Under the pieces are notes generated by a model. The model did not search any database. It was not told the DNA's origin and saw nothing but the letters and a program-made list of their open reading frames with translations. Source: Capillidium heterosporum (lineage: Eukaryota > Entomophthoromycota > Entomophthoromycetes > Entomophthorales > Capillidiaceae). From it: a stretch of DNA of 64,000 nucleotides. The translations under genes were made by a program, and so were the position numbers. The DNA is taken from contig WBMQ01000003.1 of NCBI GenBank assembly GCA_016630905.1, positions 62,001 through 126,000 of the forward strand. Direction: 5' to 3'. This document shows positions 22,258-34,329 of the stretch, piece after piece. The stretch's first letter is position 1. Each line of letters starts with the position of its first letter.

Positions 22258-25200
22258 TTAAGACAGTAAATACTTGTCAACATGCTTTCCGATCTTCGTA
22301 TACAGTTGATAGTTGGCATAGTATCCCGCAATGGCATGATCGTTATCGGGGAATGTAAAAAACTCGGTATCCGAAACTTCGTTCATCTCAAACTGCTTCA
22401 ACAGATCCATCGAATTCTGGACGTGGACATTATCGTCGGAATTACCGTGCAAAAGTAGATAGTGATCCTTGGCAAAATTGGTAACGTTGGTGACGCGACT
22501 CTGCTTATAGCCTTCCAAGTTGGTTTTAGGAACCTTCATGTACCGTTCAGTATAGATGGAGTCGTAGTAATACCAGCTGACGACGGGGGCAACCGAGATT
22601 GCCAAGTTGAGGACCTTGTTTTGGTCGGCTTCAACTGTCTTGGCAGTGAGATAACCACCATAGGACCAGCCCCACAGCCCTAGTTTTTTGGCATCAACCC
22701 ATGGGTAGCTACCATACTTGGCGATGGCATTAATCTGGTCTTGAGCTTCCAGCTTACCTAGCTGCTTGACAATGTCGACGGCAAATTTGCGACCCTTGAA
22801 CGCCGTGCCCCGGTTGTCAACGATGATGACTCCAAAGTTGGTCTTGTTGGTGACGAGCCAGGTGTGGAAGTTGAGGGCAAAGTTCCTGGTGACCAGCTTG
22901 GATTCAGGCCCGCCGTAGCATCGGAAGAGGAGCCTTAGCTTATCCTTGGTGGCGTCGAAGTTGGCGGGGAGGAGCTCCATGGCATCCAAGGGTTTGGAGA
23001 TCCCAGGTAGCTTGAGCTTCCGATACCGTACAGTGGGGAGTTCGTAGGAGCTGAGCAGGTCGACCAGGTTCTTGTTCGTCTCGAGCACTTTAGCCCGGTC
23101 CAGGTCTCCTTGGTATATGGCAACTTGGTAGGGGATGTGTGGTCCAAGGTAGCTGAGCACCATGTACCTTTTGCTAGAGGATAGCTCGGCAGTGAAGTGC
23201 CCTAAATTGTCCTGCATGGCCTCGGTGCTTTGGGTGTTCAGTGTACTTGGCCGTATGGCTTGCAGTGCTGGGTTGGACTCCTGGCTGAGGTGTGCCTTGT
23301 TCTCGCCCTTCAAATCGCACGAGTAGATGTGGCTGGCTGTCGAATCGAGCTCCCTACTGGCGTAGTAGAATCGGCCGTCGTCGCTGACCCCTAACCCACT
23401 CTCGACATCGTAGTTCCCGGCTGTAAGCAGACGTAGCGGTCTGGGAGAATCGGCTGGGTGGAAGATGGCGTAGTGGTAGTGGTCGTTGAACACGACTTTG
23501 TCGATGTAACCAATGCCGTCGAGCCCATAGGCACGCAGCTTTTCATTCTCGCTGCCGTCGATTGGGATTATGGGGTGGGAGTCTGTCTGGTACCAGCCTC
23601 CATCGCCTTTCAAATCTCGCTTCTTGTTCTTTGCCCAATCCAACCCGGCTGGCTCTAGCCTTACGATCTTGGCTTTGAGTCGGTCGGCGTAGATCGAGCT
23701 TGAAGAGCGTCCGATATCGGCAAGACAGGTAAGCACGACGTCCTGGGCTCGGTTGGTTATCCTGAACATCAAAGTGGTGTCCTCTAGCCAGACGACATCG
23801 GTTACTATGCGTGTCTTTGGATCCTTAACCGAGGTTAAGGCAGCTTTGTCGATCGAGGAGGCAAGTGCCTTGAAGCCATCGACATCGACCTCAATCTCAA
23901 TCCCCTTGGTCGCTTCTTCAAGCTCTTCCAATTCAGAGCGTTTACCCAGCGTGTAAATGGTTAGCCTGACTACGGGGTTGGGGTACCCAGCCTTTAAATA
24001 GGCAGAGTTAGTATACTTGTGCTAATTGATAAAGTTACCTTGGGGTATTTGTACTTGATGTACTGGGGGTAGTCGGCAAAGCCCTCCAGGTTCGTAGCTG
24101 CTTTCTCTGGATCATTCAGCGGCGACGTTGGGTTGCGGTCCAAAACATTGGCATGCTTCAGTATAGCCCCGTTGGTGAAGAGGGGAACTTGGACATCGGG
24201 GACGTCTGAGTCATCGAACTTGAGGTAGGCCAAGTTCTTCCCCGAGGGTGAGAACCACATGGCAAAGTTGTCGGCAAAAACCTCTTCCTCGTACACCCAG
24301 TCCGGGATCCCATTGATGATGTCGTTGCCGCCGTCATGAGACACCCTGTGCACCTTTTTGAAGCCATCGTAGCCAACATATACATCGTTATTAAATACAA
24401 AGGCTATATCGTGGCCTTTGGGTGCCCACTGGAAAAGCTGGATGTACTGTTCACGGTGGTGGGTGGATGCGAGGTTCTTGAGCTCGGAGGACACGATAAT
24501 GGGTGGTTTTTTGAGGTCCCTCAAGTCGAATATTCTGTACTGGGCTGTAAACGAATGGCGCCATACCTTGTTGACTCGGTTGACCACCGCTATATACTTG
24601 AGGTCGGGTGAGAACGTGTAGCTGGTGAATGGCGAGCTCTCATCGTCGGAGTCGATAAGCTGACGGGTGATGGCTACGTAGCCGGTGAGGTATGATTCGT
24701 CCCATAGCTCCCCGGCATACTTCAGCCAGATGTTGCCGCGCTCGTCCTCGTAGGTGTAGGCGCCGTCATGGTCGCTATTGTCCACTTTGACCCAGGTCCA
24801 ATCCTTGACGCTGGGTCGAAACTTCGAGCTGTACATGTCGTCGAATTGGAATTTGAGCTTGTCGGAGGTCGTCAGCTTATTGAAGGGAGTGTGCTCCGGT
24901 AGGGGTGCCTGGGCATTATTTGAAATGGTGAACTTTTGAACTAGACAGGATGAGTACGGAAGTTAAAATGAAGCCTTACAGTCGATGAAGTTGCCAACAA
25001 AAGAAACAAATACTAGAGCCAATAACAGGCCTGCGGTTATCGACAAGATTCTCCACCGCTTGGTAGTTGCTTTTTTCTCCTGGAACTCAAAGTCGGACTT
25101 TTCAAAGCTGTTAGACAGAAAAGCAAAAGCTGTTACCTGGTTGTCGCTCATCAGCTGTATGGTACTACTGCCGGGCTCGTACACATTTTCTTGGCTTGGC

Positions 25201-25310
25201 AAAAGTAGCTGAGCCGGGTAATCTTCAACTGGCAATTTGGGCTCGGCTGTATCGTAAAAGGGTAAGAGTACCACCTTCTCTTCGACTTTTGATTTTCGCA
25301 CTTCCTCCAT
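22258..25310 (-). CDS. Dipeptidyl peptidase IV-type serine protease (Ste13/Dap2-like), copy B
   Basis: Three exons read leftwards, 25310-24980, 24940-24039 and 23991-22258, give 988 residues. Introns occupy the same places as in copy A and are almost identical to them. The architecture matches copy A: cytosolic tail with FEFQE, one membrane segment, propeller, then hydrolase. The active-site sequence is the usual GWSYGGY, with GNSDDNVH and DNDHAI carrying the Asp and His. The C-terminus is intact and ends in KHVDKYLLS. Up to the catalytic serine the two proteins differ at about a dozen residues; beyond it they differ strongly. This copy is the better candidate for the fully functional enzyme. 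Its expected substrates are peptides with Pro or Ala at position 2. Confidence 0.93.
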
Positions 25311-25326
25311 GCTGCTGCTTGCTAAA
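22662..25326 (-). repeat. Inverted duplicate, right arm (dipeptidyl peptidase copy B)
   Basis: Partner of 1655-4319. The arms are separated by about 18.3 kb carrying six other loci. High identity stops at 22662 and continues only as diverged homology to the end of the gene. Confidence 0.9.
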
Positions 25327-25625
25327 GTATCTGTAGTTGAAAGTTGGGTTACTAGAATATATAGTTTTGTACGTCATTTTTATCTCCATCCCTTCCCCAA
25401 CTTGAAATTTTGTAGGCTTTTGTTTGAATTTAGATTCTGGATTAGTAATTTGGAAATTCCTAAATTTTCAAGTATATTTGCATAAACAAGCCAATAACTT
25501 TCATTTGATTAGCCTTTTATTGATTGAGGCATGCAGATATGTATAACTTCAATTAAAAATGTAGCCTTTCTAGATGAAAATTGGTTTAGTTAGATGAACA
25601 TCATTCAGTTTCTAAACTCCATGAG
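25311..25625. other. Shared upstream region of two divergent genes
   Basis: 315 bases between the starts of DPP copy B and the F-box gene at 25626, presumably holding both promoters. No clear TATA box could be assigned. Confidence 0.45.
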
Positions 25626-26983
25626 ATGTCAACCAAGTTCAACGAACTGCCCGATCATATTATCGAAGAGATAGTAAGGAATCTACCAGTTTTCGACCAG
25701 CTGCAGCTCCAGTACTGTAGTAAGCAGTTCAACCAATTTGCATTAGGAAAAGTATACGAGCACATCCAGTATCAGTACATCCATGAGAAGAACAATCCCG
25801 ATAAACTTTTGAGCTGGACAGCCAAATTTGGCAAGTATGTCAAGCGTATAGGGAATTTCATCCACAACGACTTTTACGAACTGCAACACCATTTCCCAAA
25901 TGTCAAAGAGTTAGGGACGTATAGAGTTAAAGGTAATGTTAAAACGTTCGATATGCTTCACTCCTTGAAGTACAAGCTCGAGAAGCTCAGGTGTTACCTA
26001 TCAGAGCCATTACCACCTAATATCAACTTTATCCACGTCATCAAGGATATTAGAGAGTTAGAGCTACATCTTTCAAGCACAATGGTAAGCGTCTTCGACC
26101 CTCTAAGTCTATTTTCATCATTCCAGCTAAGTACCTTGCACATAAATGTACCTTCGATAAATTGCCAATTACTAGTCGACATAAATCTATACTTTCCCAA
26201 TCTCAAGGTACTGACCCTTGAAATCGAAAAATATGTAGACAAAGAGGCTATGTGTCCAACCCGCTTTTTGAATCTGACAAAGCTAAAGCTTTGTTTACAC
26301 GATGAGCGCATCATTTTTAAGATCCCCTTCCAAAGTTTTCCCAGGCTTAGGGCTCTACTCTTTAAAGACTGCGAAGTTGGATCCAACTTCATATTTTCAG
26401 ATTTTGAAAACTACAAAACTCTAATCAAAACGGACTTGTACTCTCTAGCCCATCTACAAGTGGACGTACCATCACTGAACCTAAAAGATCTCACAAGATT
26501 TCAAAATCTCAGGTATGCCAGCTTATTCCTAGGAGATAACTTCGATGCTAGCTCAATGAATTTACTTTTCGGGCTACCCCAGCTGCGCAAACTTACGTTG
26601 AGTGGAGATATCAATGACTCAAAGTTTGAAGACGTACAATGCCCCTGGTCCCCTCTCCAAATTGGTGCTCATTGGTCAATTTGAATTCGAACTATCGCAT
26701 CACTTTTTTCAACTTTTTACAGCATGAGATGCCACTACTCTTCAGTTTGACAGTAAGAAACATCGAAGAGTTCCAGGGTTCTTTTGATAACTCTACATTC
26801 GAAGACAATGACTTTAGATGCCCCACCAATATTCGATTCGTCAACATCTCAAAATATGAAGCTAAATTTATCAACTGGATTCGTAACCACGCGCCTGATA
26901 TAGTAATAGTCTTCAACAATCCACTGAAATGCACTGATCCCAACCTCATGTTCTGTACTTCACTGATTGATTTCTTGAGATAG
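25626..26983 (+). CDS. F-box/LRR-like protein with two frame interruptions near the C-terminus
   Basis: The N-terminus carries an F-box (residues about 5-45, ELPDHIIEEIVRNL then DQLQLQYCSKQFN), which would bind Skp1 in an SCF ligase. A long irregular leucine-rich region for substrate binding follows. The first frame is open for 352 codons to 26684. Compared with its relatives it should continue. Removing one base from the C-run 26642-26645 and one from the T-run 26714-26718 gives an uninterrupted family-like product to the stop at 26983, with FRCPTNIRFVNI and AKFINWIRNHAPD. As written the protein is truncated. Whether the two surplus bases are real or consensus errors cannot be decided here. 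It is divergently placed from DPP copy B. Confidence 0.75.
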
Positions 26984-27555
26984 ATATGATGCTGCCTATG
27001 CTACATAAACCATAGCTTATTTTAAATTTGAAGCATTTGTAAAATTTTCTTTCAAGTATGAATGTTTTCAACTTTCTATTGTTATGTATGGTACAATATG
27101 TAGTCCATGTTCAGAATAACTCAACACAGTACATAAGCAATATTTGTATTCATAGTTTTGCTTTATATAGCTAAATTCTGTACATCCAAGACTTTCAAAA
27201 CAAGACAAAGTTAGAAAATCGACTATAAAGGATTCAATGTAAGATGTAGAAGGCACCTCCTCAATATTTTTATATACCTCAAGTAAAAATCAAAATTTCA
27301 AATCAGCTTTTATGGACACCTTCATTTACTACTTTTGTATTGGCTTGTTTACACACTATAAAAATACATGCCTAAAGGTTAGAGTAAATCAATAAACTTA
27401 GATACATTTTATTAGTAGTACTTTTAACTTATAAATCCTTAATGCTATCCTTTTCCATATTCCACATATTATATAACGACAACTCAAGTAAGGTACTTGC
27501 TAGATTCAGTATATTGTAAAATTCAACCCATTAATACATCATCTCGCATCAGCCC
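26984..27555. other. Intergenic spacer between convergent F-box genes
   Basis: AT-rich 3' flanks of the two neighbouring F-box genes; no gene seen. Confidence 0.5.
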
Positions 27556-28947
27556 CTACTCCAAATATTCGAATAAGGAATCACAAAGCTCCAACTTAGG
27601 GCTGGGGCACCTAATAGGATTGTTCAAAATAATTGTAGTTTCAGGCGACTGTTCCTTAATCCACCTAATGAATTTAACATCTCGATCAGGTACATTGACA
27701 AATTTGACTTTAGCTGGAAATCTAAAATAACTACTCTCAAATATGGATTCGTCGAAAGTCTGCAGAAACTGGTAGTCGGTCCGCAGCGTCAAGTTGAAGA
27801 GGTTAGGGATCTCATTCTGAACTAAAGTGAAGAAATGTCTAGATAAATGGAACCTCCCATTCAACTCAAGCTTATACAATCGACTTGTACATTTCACATT
27901 CTCGAACAACTCATCGGGGATCTGGTTTTGCAACGTCAACTTCCTCAAGTTAGGCAGCTTAAAAACCTCGATCATAGAATGGTTGTCGAAACTACGTTCC
28001 AGCTTGAACTCAACGTACCGCAACTTATGAAACAGTGTAAATTCCTCAGCCGATAGCTTGGGTACATTGATCCTTAAATTAACCAAATAATCCATCTTCG
28101 CCTTAGCCAAACAATTGTATTGCAACTTACCATATATGGGGTTGGTCTGAAACAACAAAGTTCTCAGTTTGGGGAAGCCTCCATAGTCAATACTCTCAAT
28201 TTGAGGGTTATCTTTGGCCCTTAAATCAAATTTGACCAAGTTTTCAAATCTAGCCAAGTCCAAAGGTCCATGATAGACTGAATAATCTTGAAAGTTGATG
28301 ATGAGCACCCTTAAGTTAGGGAAGCATTTACTTATATCAATTAAAAACTTACGGTCCCTTTGGAAGATAAAGAGGTGTAAAATAGTTAAAGGAAGTTTAG
28401 AAAAGAGATTGAGTTGTTTCGTTATATCAAATGAACTCTTGTTGATAAGTTCCAATTCCAAATCTTTGACCTCTTTGATAACCTCCATAAACTTTAGTTG
28501 GGTCGGGAAAGGCTCCGTCAAGTAACATCGGAAATATTTGAGCTTCCTTCGCAATGTATGTAATGAGTCGAATATCTGCATATTAGAACTTACCCTATAG
28601 ATTCCCAGCTTCTGCAATTTGGTAAAGTGGTACTTGACTTCGAAGAATTTGGGCTGGACGTGATTCTCTAGATACTTGACATATTTACCAAACTTGACGA
28701 CCCAACATAGGAATCTATCTCTCTCTTGCAATTTATGGATGGTGTCGTACTTGATGCGTTCATATATCTTGTTGAGAGCAAAGTCATTGAATTTCCTATT
28801 GCAGCATTGTAGTTGTAGTTGGTCGTTGAAGGAGAGACTGCGTACGATTTCTTCTATTATTTGATCGGGCAGCTCGTTGAAATCTCGTTCCATCTTCTCA
28901 AAATTTTTAAAGCTGTTGAGATTGAGATTGACTAACTTTTGTTGCAT
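27556..28947 (-). CDS. F-box/LRR-like protein, intact
   Basis: One uninterrupted frame of 463 codons, the best-preserved family member here. From the first ATG, an 18-residue extension precedes MERDFNELPDQIIEEIVRSL; relatives start at that second methionine (28893), so 28893 may be the true start. The F-box spans about residues 22-65. The rest contains irregular leucine-rich repeats (for example LNLFSKLPLTILHL and FKLPNLRKLTL) and the family ending FPAKVKFVNV, DVKFIRWIKEQSPE. It presumably selects substrates for an SCF ubiquitin ligase. The substrate is unknown, and no intron is evident. Confidence 0.85.
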   Translation of the reverse strand: MQQKLVNLNLNSFKNFEKMERDFNELPDQIIEEIVRSLSFNDQLQLQCCNRKFNDFALNKIYERIKYDTIHKLQERDRFLCWVVKFGKYVKYLENHVQPKFFEVKYHFTKLQKLGIYRVSSNMQIFDSLHTLRRKLKYFRCYLTEPFPTQLKFMEVIKEVKDLELELINKSSFDITKQLNLFSKLPLTILHLFIFQRDRKFLIDISKCFPNLRVLIINFQDYSVYHGPLDLARFENLVKFDLRAKDNPQIESIDYGGFPKLRTLLFQTNPIYGKLQYNCLAKAKMDYLVNLRINVPKLSAEEFTLFHKLRYVEFKLERSFDNHSMIEVFKLPNLRKLTLQNQIPDELFENVKCTSRLYKLELNGRFHLSRHFFTLVQNEIPNLFNLTLRTDYQFLQTFDESIFESSYFRFPAKVKFVNVPDRDVKFIRWIKEQSPETTIILNNPIRCPSPKLELCDSLFEYLE

Positions 28948-30069
28948 AAAGCTAGATGATTACCTAATTGAAATCCATATATAGCCAATAATCGGAGCTC
29001 TTTTCAAAGTTTAAATGGAAACTACCTAATTTCTTATGTGATGAAAACTAGTAAGTCAAAATTTTAGTTCAAAGTCCTATACCACCCTACTTAACCAGGC
29101 CCAAGTCCATACAAGAGACCTACCTACACTCAAAAAATAAGAGAGAGGTCGCTTATGGTTCCTTTGACATTTTAAATTGAAAATTGAGGTAGAAGCTTTA
29201 TTATGCAAAGCTTTCAAAATTGGAAACTCATCAATTACTATCTCTTGTATATCCATATCGAACCATAGAAATGCATATAAGTTTATAGCACATATCTTAG
29301 TAGAATATATTTAAAATTAAAAAGTAGTATCAAAGTGATAGAGTTTAATTGATAAGCGATGAAAACTACAAAATCCCATCTCAAATTTCAATGTGGCATA
29401 TTCTAATTATATTTAAGGTATAAACATCAATATGTTAAGTTATTGTAGTAAATAATTGGTAGCCAATATAATAACCAGCAGCTTCAAAAAGTTTAAATTA
29501 TTGTCAGGTAGTGGCCTAAAAACAATAAAATTGTATTTTATATAGAAAGCAAAATTTTCAAAGCTTCTTCCTATATACCTATGTCCAAAAGATGTCTCAA
29601 ATTTCAAAAGCACACATTTTATAATGAGCTTTCAAGTTGATTAGTCAAGTTAACTACTAGACTTAGCTGTAAAGTTATAGATTGAAGCCCACATCCCTCA
29701 ACTACCAATTTACGCTGCTTGTTTGCTATCTTATCGAACTCTACGCCCAATTGCCATTTATATTTTGAATTGGATGGGCATATTATTATACATTGGCTTT
29801 GAATTTCATTTTTATAAAAGGCCAAGTAAACATAGCTTATAGAACATACCTAGGATCAAACTATACACTATAGCGTAGTGATACTCCCAGAATGGGCCAG
29901 AAGATACTAGAGAGAGTAGGTTAAATCTTAGAGCTGTATTTTGGCTACAAATTACACTTTCTTTCCAGATTTGATGGCCAATTTAGGCTACCTACAAACA
30001 ACAGATAGTGCCAAAAATATATCTCAAAACCTTTTATATCTACTAACACCTTTGAGGGCTTTTATAACA
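28948..30069. other. Intergenic region
   Basis: About 1.1 kb between divergent F-box loci. A 68-codon minus-strand frame at 29619-29825 has no family support. Nothing else seen. Confidence 0.45.
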
Positions 30070-31350
30070 ATGGAACGCGACTTTAATGAACTACATGACT
30101 CCATCATAGAGGAAATTGTACGAAGCCTTTCATTCAAGAATCAACTTCAATTTTAATTTTGCAACAAGTTCAATGATTTTGCCCTTAATAAAATCTATGA
30201 GCACATCAAATACGACAGTATCCATCAGCTAGAAGATAAGGGTAGGTACTTATTCTGGGTACAACGGTTTGGCAAGTATGTCAACTTTATAAAAGTCAAG
30301 TTGTACTTCCTTAGCTTGAAAAAATTTACATTTTCAAAGTCAGCTCTAATACTCAGATGTTTGGCGCGTTACCAACTTTAAATAATAAACTCGAATCATT
30401 TAGGATCTATCTAAGCGAACCCTTTCCATCTCCGATCAAGTTTATGAAGATTATCAAAGATGTCAAGAAGTTAGAATTAGAAATCATCAATAAGAGCTCA
30501 AGTGACATAACTAAACCGCTCAGCCTTTTCAATAGCCTTCTCCTAACTACTTTACATTTATTCGTTTACCGATATAATAGGCAGTTTTTGGTTGATGTAG
30601 ATAGTGCTTACTCCAATATCAAAATGTTGATTCTCAATTTCCAAGATTACCAGTGTAGTGAAACACTTATGACCAAGAATACCTTCAAAAACTTTATTAA
30701 ACTCGATATCCGATTCAAGGACTACTCCCAACCATTAAAGCTTTCTCAAACTCAATACTTTACTCTTTGAAACGTATCCCATCTACAATAAGTTGCATTA
30801 TATCTGTTTAACCAACGTCAAGGTAAATTCCTTAATCAATATAAGGATGAGCATCTCAAAGCTGATTTTAGATGAATTCGAAATCCTTCACAAGTTATGA
30901 TACGCCAAATTCAAACTGGAGCGTAGCTTTGAGAACAACAGCATGATATAAGTTTTTAAACTGCCCAACTTGCGCAAACTCGTTTGAAGGAGCAGATCCT
31001 CGATGAGCTCTTTGAGAATGCCCAATGCACATCACAATTCTACCACCTTTCTTTAATAGGTAAATTCTATATTTCCAAAAACTTTTACCATAATCCAGTG
31101 TCAGATTTCCAGCCTCTTCGATTTGACTTTGAAGGCTGACTACCAGCTTTTGCAAGCCTTTGACGAATCCATCTTTAAGAACGTCAAATTTAAGTTCTCT
31201 AGCAAAGTCTAATTTGTCGGTGTCCCTGACCAACATATAAAATTTAGCAACTGGGTTAAAGAACAATCTCTCAACACAATTATCATCAACAACAACCCCA
31301 AGATGGAAACTCTTCCATTTCCTATATGGCTACTTGAACTAAAAGTTTAA
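30070..31350 (+). pseudogene. F-box/LRR-like pseudogene
   Basis: It starts with MERDFNELHDSIIEEIVRSLSFKNQLQF, almost the same as the intact gene at 27556-28947, then hits a stop. Later pieces (30357-30770 and the C-terminal part to about 31350, with VPDQHIKFSNWVKEQSL) follow the family order through many stops and frame changes. It is probably a decayed, inverted duplicate of the neighbouring intact gene. Confidence 0.85.
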
Positions 31351-33879
31351 CATTAACTTAAAGTATCAATCAAATCATCCTTGCAAACAAATAAAACTTA
31401 TTTTTGCAAATACAAAAACTTTACATTTAAATCTTTATCTATGACTACTTTCACTTTTACAAATTTACTATCAGGAATTCAAAAGTATAAAAATTCGTAG
31501 CATCATCAAAACTCAAAACCTTAAAAATACTGCTAGTTAACCTAAAGTTAATAGCAACGATATCCAAACTTACAAAATGGCTACTTTTCTTTAGTACGTA
31601 GCTTTAAAAAAACTTCTACAATATCAAGTAATGATGGTATCTTTTTACAAAGTTTCTATATAGCCTAAAGTTCTAAATTAAATTAATAATTTAGTCAGGT
31701 TAAACTCAACTACAGTATATAGGGAAGCCTATTAAAGGATATCGGGCTAGGCTTGAGGTAAGCCAACGTAGTGATAATCACACCAATAAAACTAAAGAAA
31801 TTCAAAGTCATTGCTTTGGACAGCTGGTACTTTAGTTGTGATTTGGACCCAGAGTCGATTCATAAAGACAAAAGAGGCCACAGTTGTGATGAAGTCAAGG
31901 AGTATGATAATATCCATCGGGGTTCTAATTCTTAATTCAATATAATCAGCTCTAATCCTAGTCCTGAGTGATTCTAATATAATGCTAATTCTGCTTATCC
32001 TAACCTTTATATAATTATAAGTTAATATAGGCTGGAAATGCTCTTCTTCCAATCCCGGCTAATTCAATAGTTACAAGTCGGTACTAAAAGGTGAACAGGT
32101 GATTATAACAGAAGGGAATTAAAATCTTTATTATAGAATAATCACTTGTCGGAAAACTACACAAGTCAAGAGGGTTTATATAGGGACGGGGATAAAGGTA
32201 GGCGGAAGCATGGAAAGTACCGATAACAAGTGCTTCATTAAGAAAATAATTTGCATATATCATGCCTTGAAGGTAGGCCAGAATAATATATCCGTGAAAT
32301 GTTATGACTTACAAAATAGTTAGTATTCACTATAGGATCGGTTAGTTTGTTCAATTTGGAGGTTCTACATTTGTGTCAAGTATCTGCTTTTCTAATATTG
32401 ATTCTTACGCAACTGAAACCTAATATATTTCTGGGCTAAAACGACTTTAGGACTAGAGTTGGGCCAGCTAGGAAGATTGTCAAGCTGATTCTCTAAAGAA
32501 GCCTTCTGAGATTTCGTTGCAACTCTATTAAATAACAAATTCTATACCAGTTTACACTAAATATATTTCTTGTTTGGTGGGTTAATGTTAATATTTTTGT
32601 AAAGTACAATAGGTAATTTAATGTCAAATTGAATCTTAAAAGCTATAGGATAACTAGATCGACCATAATAGTAGGATAATTACCTTATAAGTAAATATTA
32701 GTATGAGAAATAATACAAAAAGGTTAGTCAAAGTTTAGGTAAAGGTATAGTAAATTCAAGTGAAGAGTAAAATTCGAAGGTATATTATAAAACTCAAATT
32801 TATTGAGAATATATTATCAAGTATTTGTATACAAAGCTTTAATATAATAGAGTAGATGATGGAATTAAAGTAAGGTTGTGATAGCCAAAATGAATTATAG
32901 AAATTGATTCAATTTCTGATTTTTCAAATAAAATGATGGATTATGAAAAGTGAGAATAGGCGATAAAACTACTAAAGTTGATCAGGTAACTTGTCGACAA
33001 AGTAGGTTCATTCAAGCATTGGTTGGATATTAGTATTCCATAATTGAATGACTTCAACTTTGTTTTATAACTATCTTATATATATTTAAGCATCTGTATC
33101 AAATATATTTGTTGATTTAAAGAAGCCCACTTAGCTAAAATTAATAGATATGCAATTCTTAGTAACCAAAATAGTAATACTAACTGTGCGAATTTAATAA
33201 AACTCTGCTTAGGTTTATTAGCTTTCTAGCTATTTTTAATTTAAACTTTGGGGCTAACAGCTATGAAATGCGCTATAAATTTGATAATTTCTAATCAATA
33301 AACTATAGAAATATTAGTTTTTTAATTAATAAACCAAAAAAACAACATTGTTATACATATACTTGGAATTTTGTTACTTCACAATCAAATCATTTCCACT
33401 ATTGAGGCCAAATGGCCACCTTTTCAATGATAAACTGGCTATAATATGTTTCTACTATTTACTTGAAATACGATTACTCCTCTGCTATGAAACTATTTTT
33501 AGCTGTTGGAATCAGCTGCCTAAGCTAATCTCAATGGTTTTGGACTTGTAGATTTGCTCAAGTTGAACTTTTCCAATAAATATCATAATCAATACTTTTT
33601 GACTTGAATAATTGAGGTGTATCGATAAGAAATGTTCTCAAACGAACTTTGTCCATAAGCAATCGTATGAAGGCATATATATGATCGAATCCAAATGTAT
33701 ATTTTAAGCTAAATTAGGTAAATCTTCAAAAATGGAGCTATATTCTAATATTACTATGCCTATTAAAGAACATTAGGAATGAATAGCAGAGATAATAATT
33801 GAAAATCGCTCAAAGTCTTGGAAAATTAGTAAAAATATTATATAGTTTCTCGGATTACACTTGTAATTTATCAATAAAC
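31351..33879. other. AT-rich gene-poor region
   Basis: I see no supported gene in about 2.5 kb. The 86-codon frame at 31792-32052 (minus) and the 67-codon frame at 33348-33551 (plus) lack a recognisable pattern. No terminal inverted repeats or transposase-like sequence were noticed. Confidence 0.45.
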
Positions 33880-34329
33880 ATGAAAGTAGCTACTGTAGCA
33901 TCTCAATATCTCCCATATACCTATATCCTCCACTTAATCAACTATAAATGCGTTCCCAACAAACTCAAATCCGCCCCCAGTGCTTGTGATCCAGCCGTTG
34001 GTAATATGATCAAGCCAATCCAAATCGTCCGACCTATTACAGTTCGGGTTTTAAGCTATAATAGTACCAGCTACGACCTGGCCTCCAAGCTTAGATGTGC
34101 CTTTTTCAAGCTTAATGGCTCTATTATCAACTATAAAGTTGGGTTCTGTATAATAAGCAAGGAGAAGAACCAAGTACGCCAGTATCTCAATTCACTTTTA
34201 GGAACATACAAGTGCAAAAATGAAAGCCATACCAACGTAGCATACCTTCACAGCTCGAGGCACAGTTTTGAATGTACAAGTGCTTTTCAAAGGCTAGGAT
34301 CGTTTCTGTTAAAGTATAAGAGTATTTGA
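33880..34329 (+). CDS. Small cysteine-containing protein, unrecognised
   Basis: From the first ATG (the frame is open further upstream) this gives 149 residues. Codons in the central part are richer in C and G at third positions than the flanks, which suggests real or recent coding. The first 23 residues are moderately hydrophobic and could be a weak or damaged signal peptide. Several cysteines follow (in YKCVPNK, SACDPAVG, LRCAFFK, VGFCIIS, YKCKNES and SFECTSA), along with two potential N-glycosylation sites. This would suit a small secreted protein. I recognise no family, and it stands alone in a gene-poor region. It may be a pseudogene. Confidence 0.35.
   Translation: MKVATVASQYLPYTYILHLINYKCVPNKLKSAPSACDPAVGNMIKPIQIVRPITVRVLSYNSTSYDLASKLRCAFFKLNGSIINYKVGFCIISKEKNQVRQYLNSLLGTYKCKNESHTNVAYLHSSRHSFECTSAFQRLGSFLLKYKSI

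Noticed and set aside
23458-24621. Open frames antisense to the dipeptidyl peptidase copies (also 2360-3523)
   Set aside because: They mirror the GC-richer coding sequence and occur identically in both copies because the copies are duplicates; no independent family signal.
31792-32052. 86-codon minus-strand frame, first suspected to be a transposon remnant
   Set aside because: No transposase-like motif, inverted repeats or target duplications were seen nearby.
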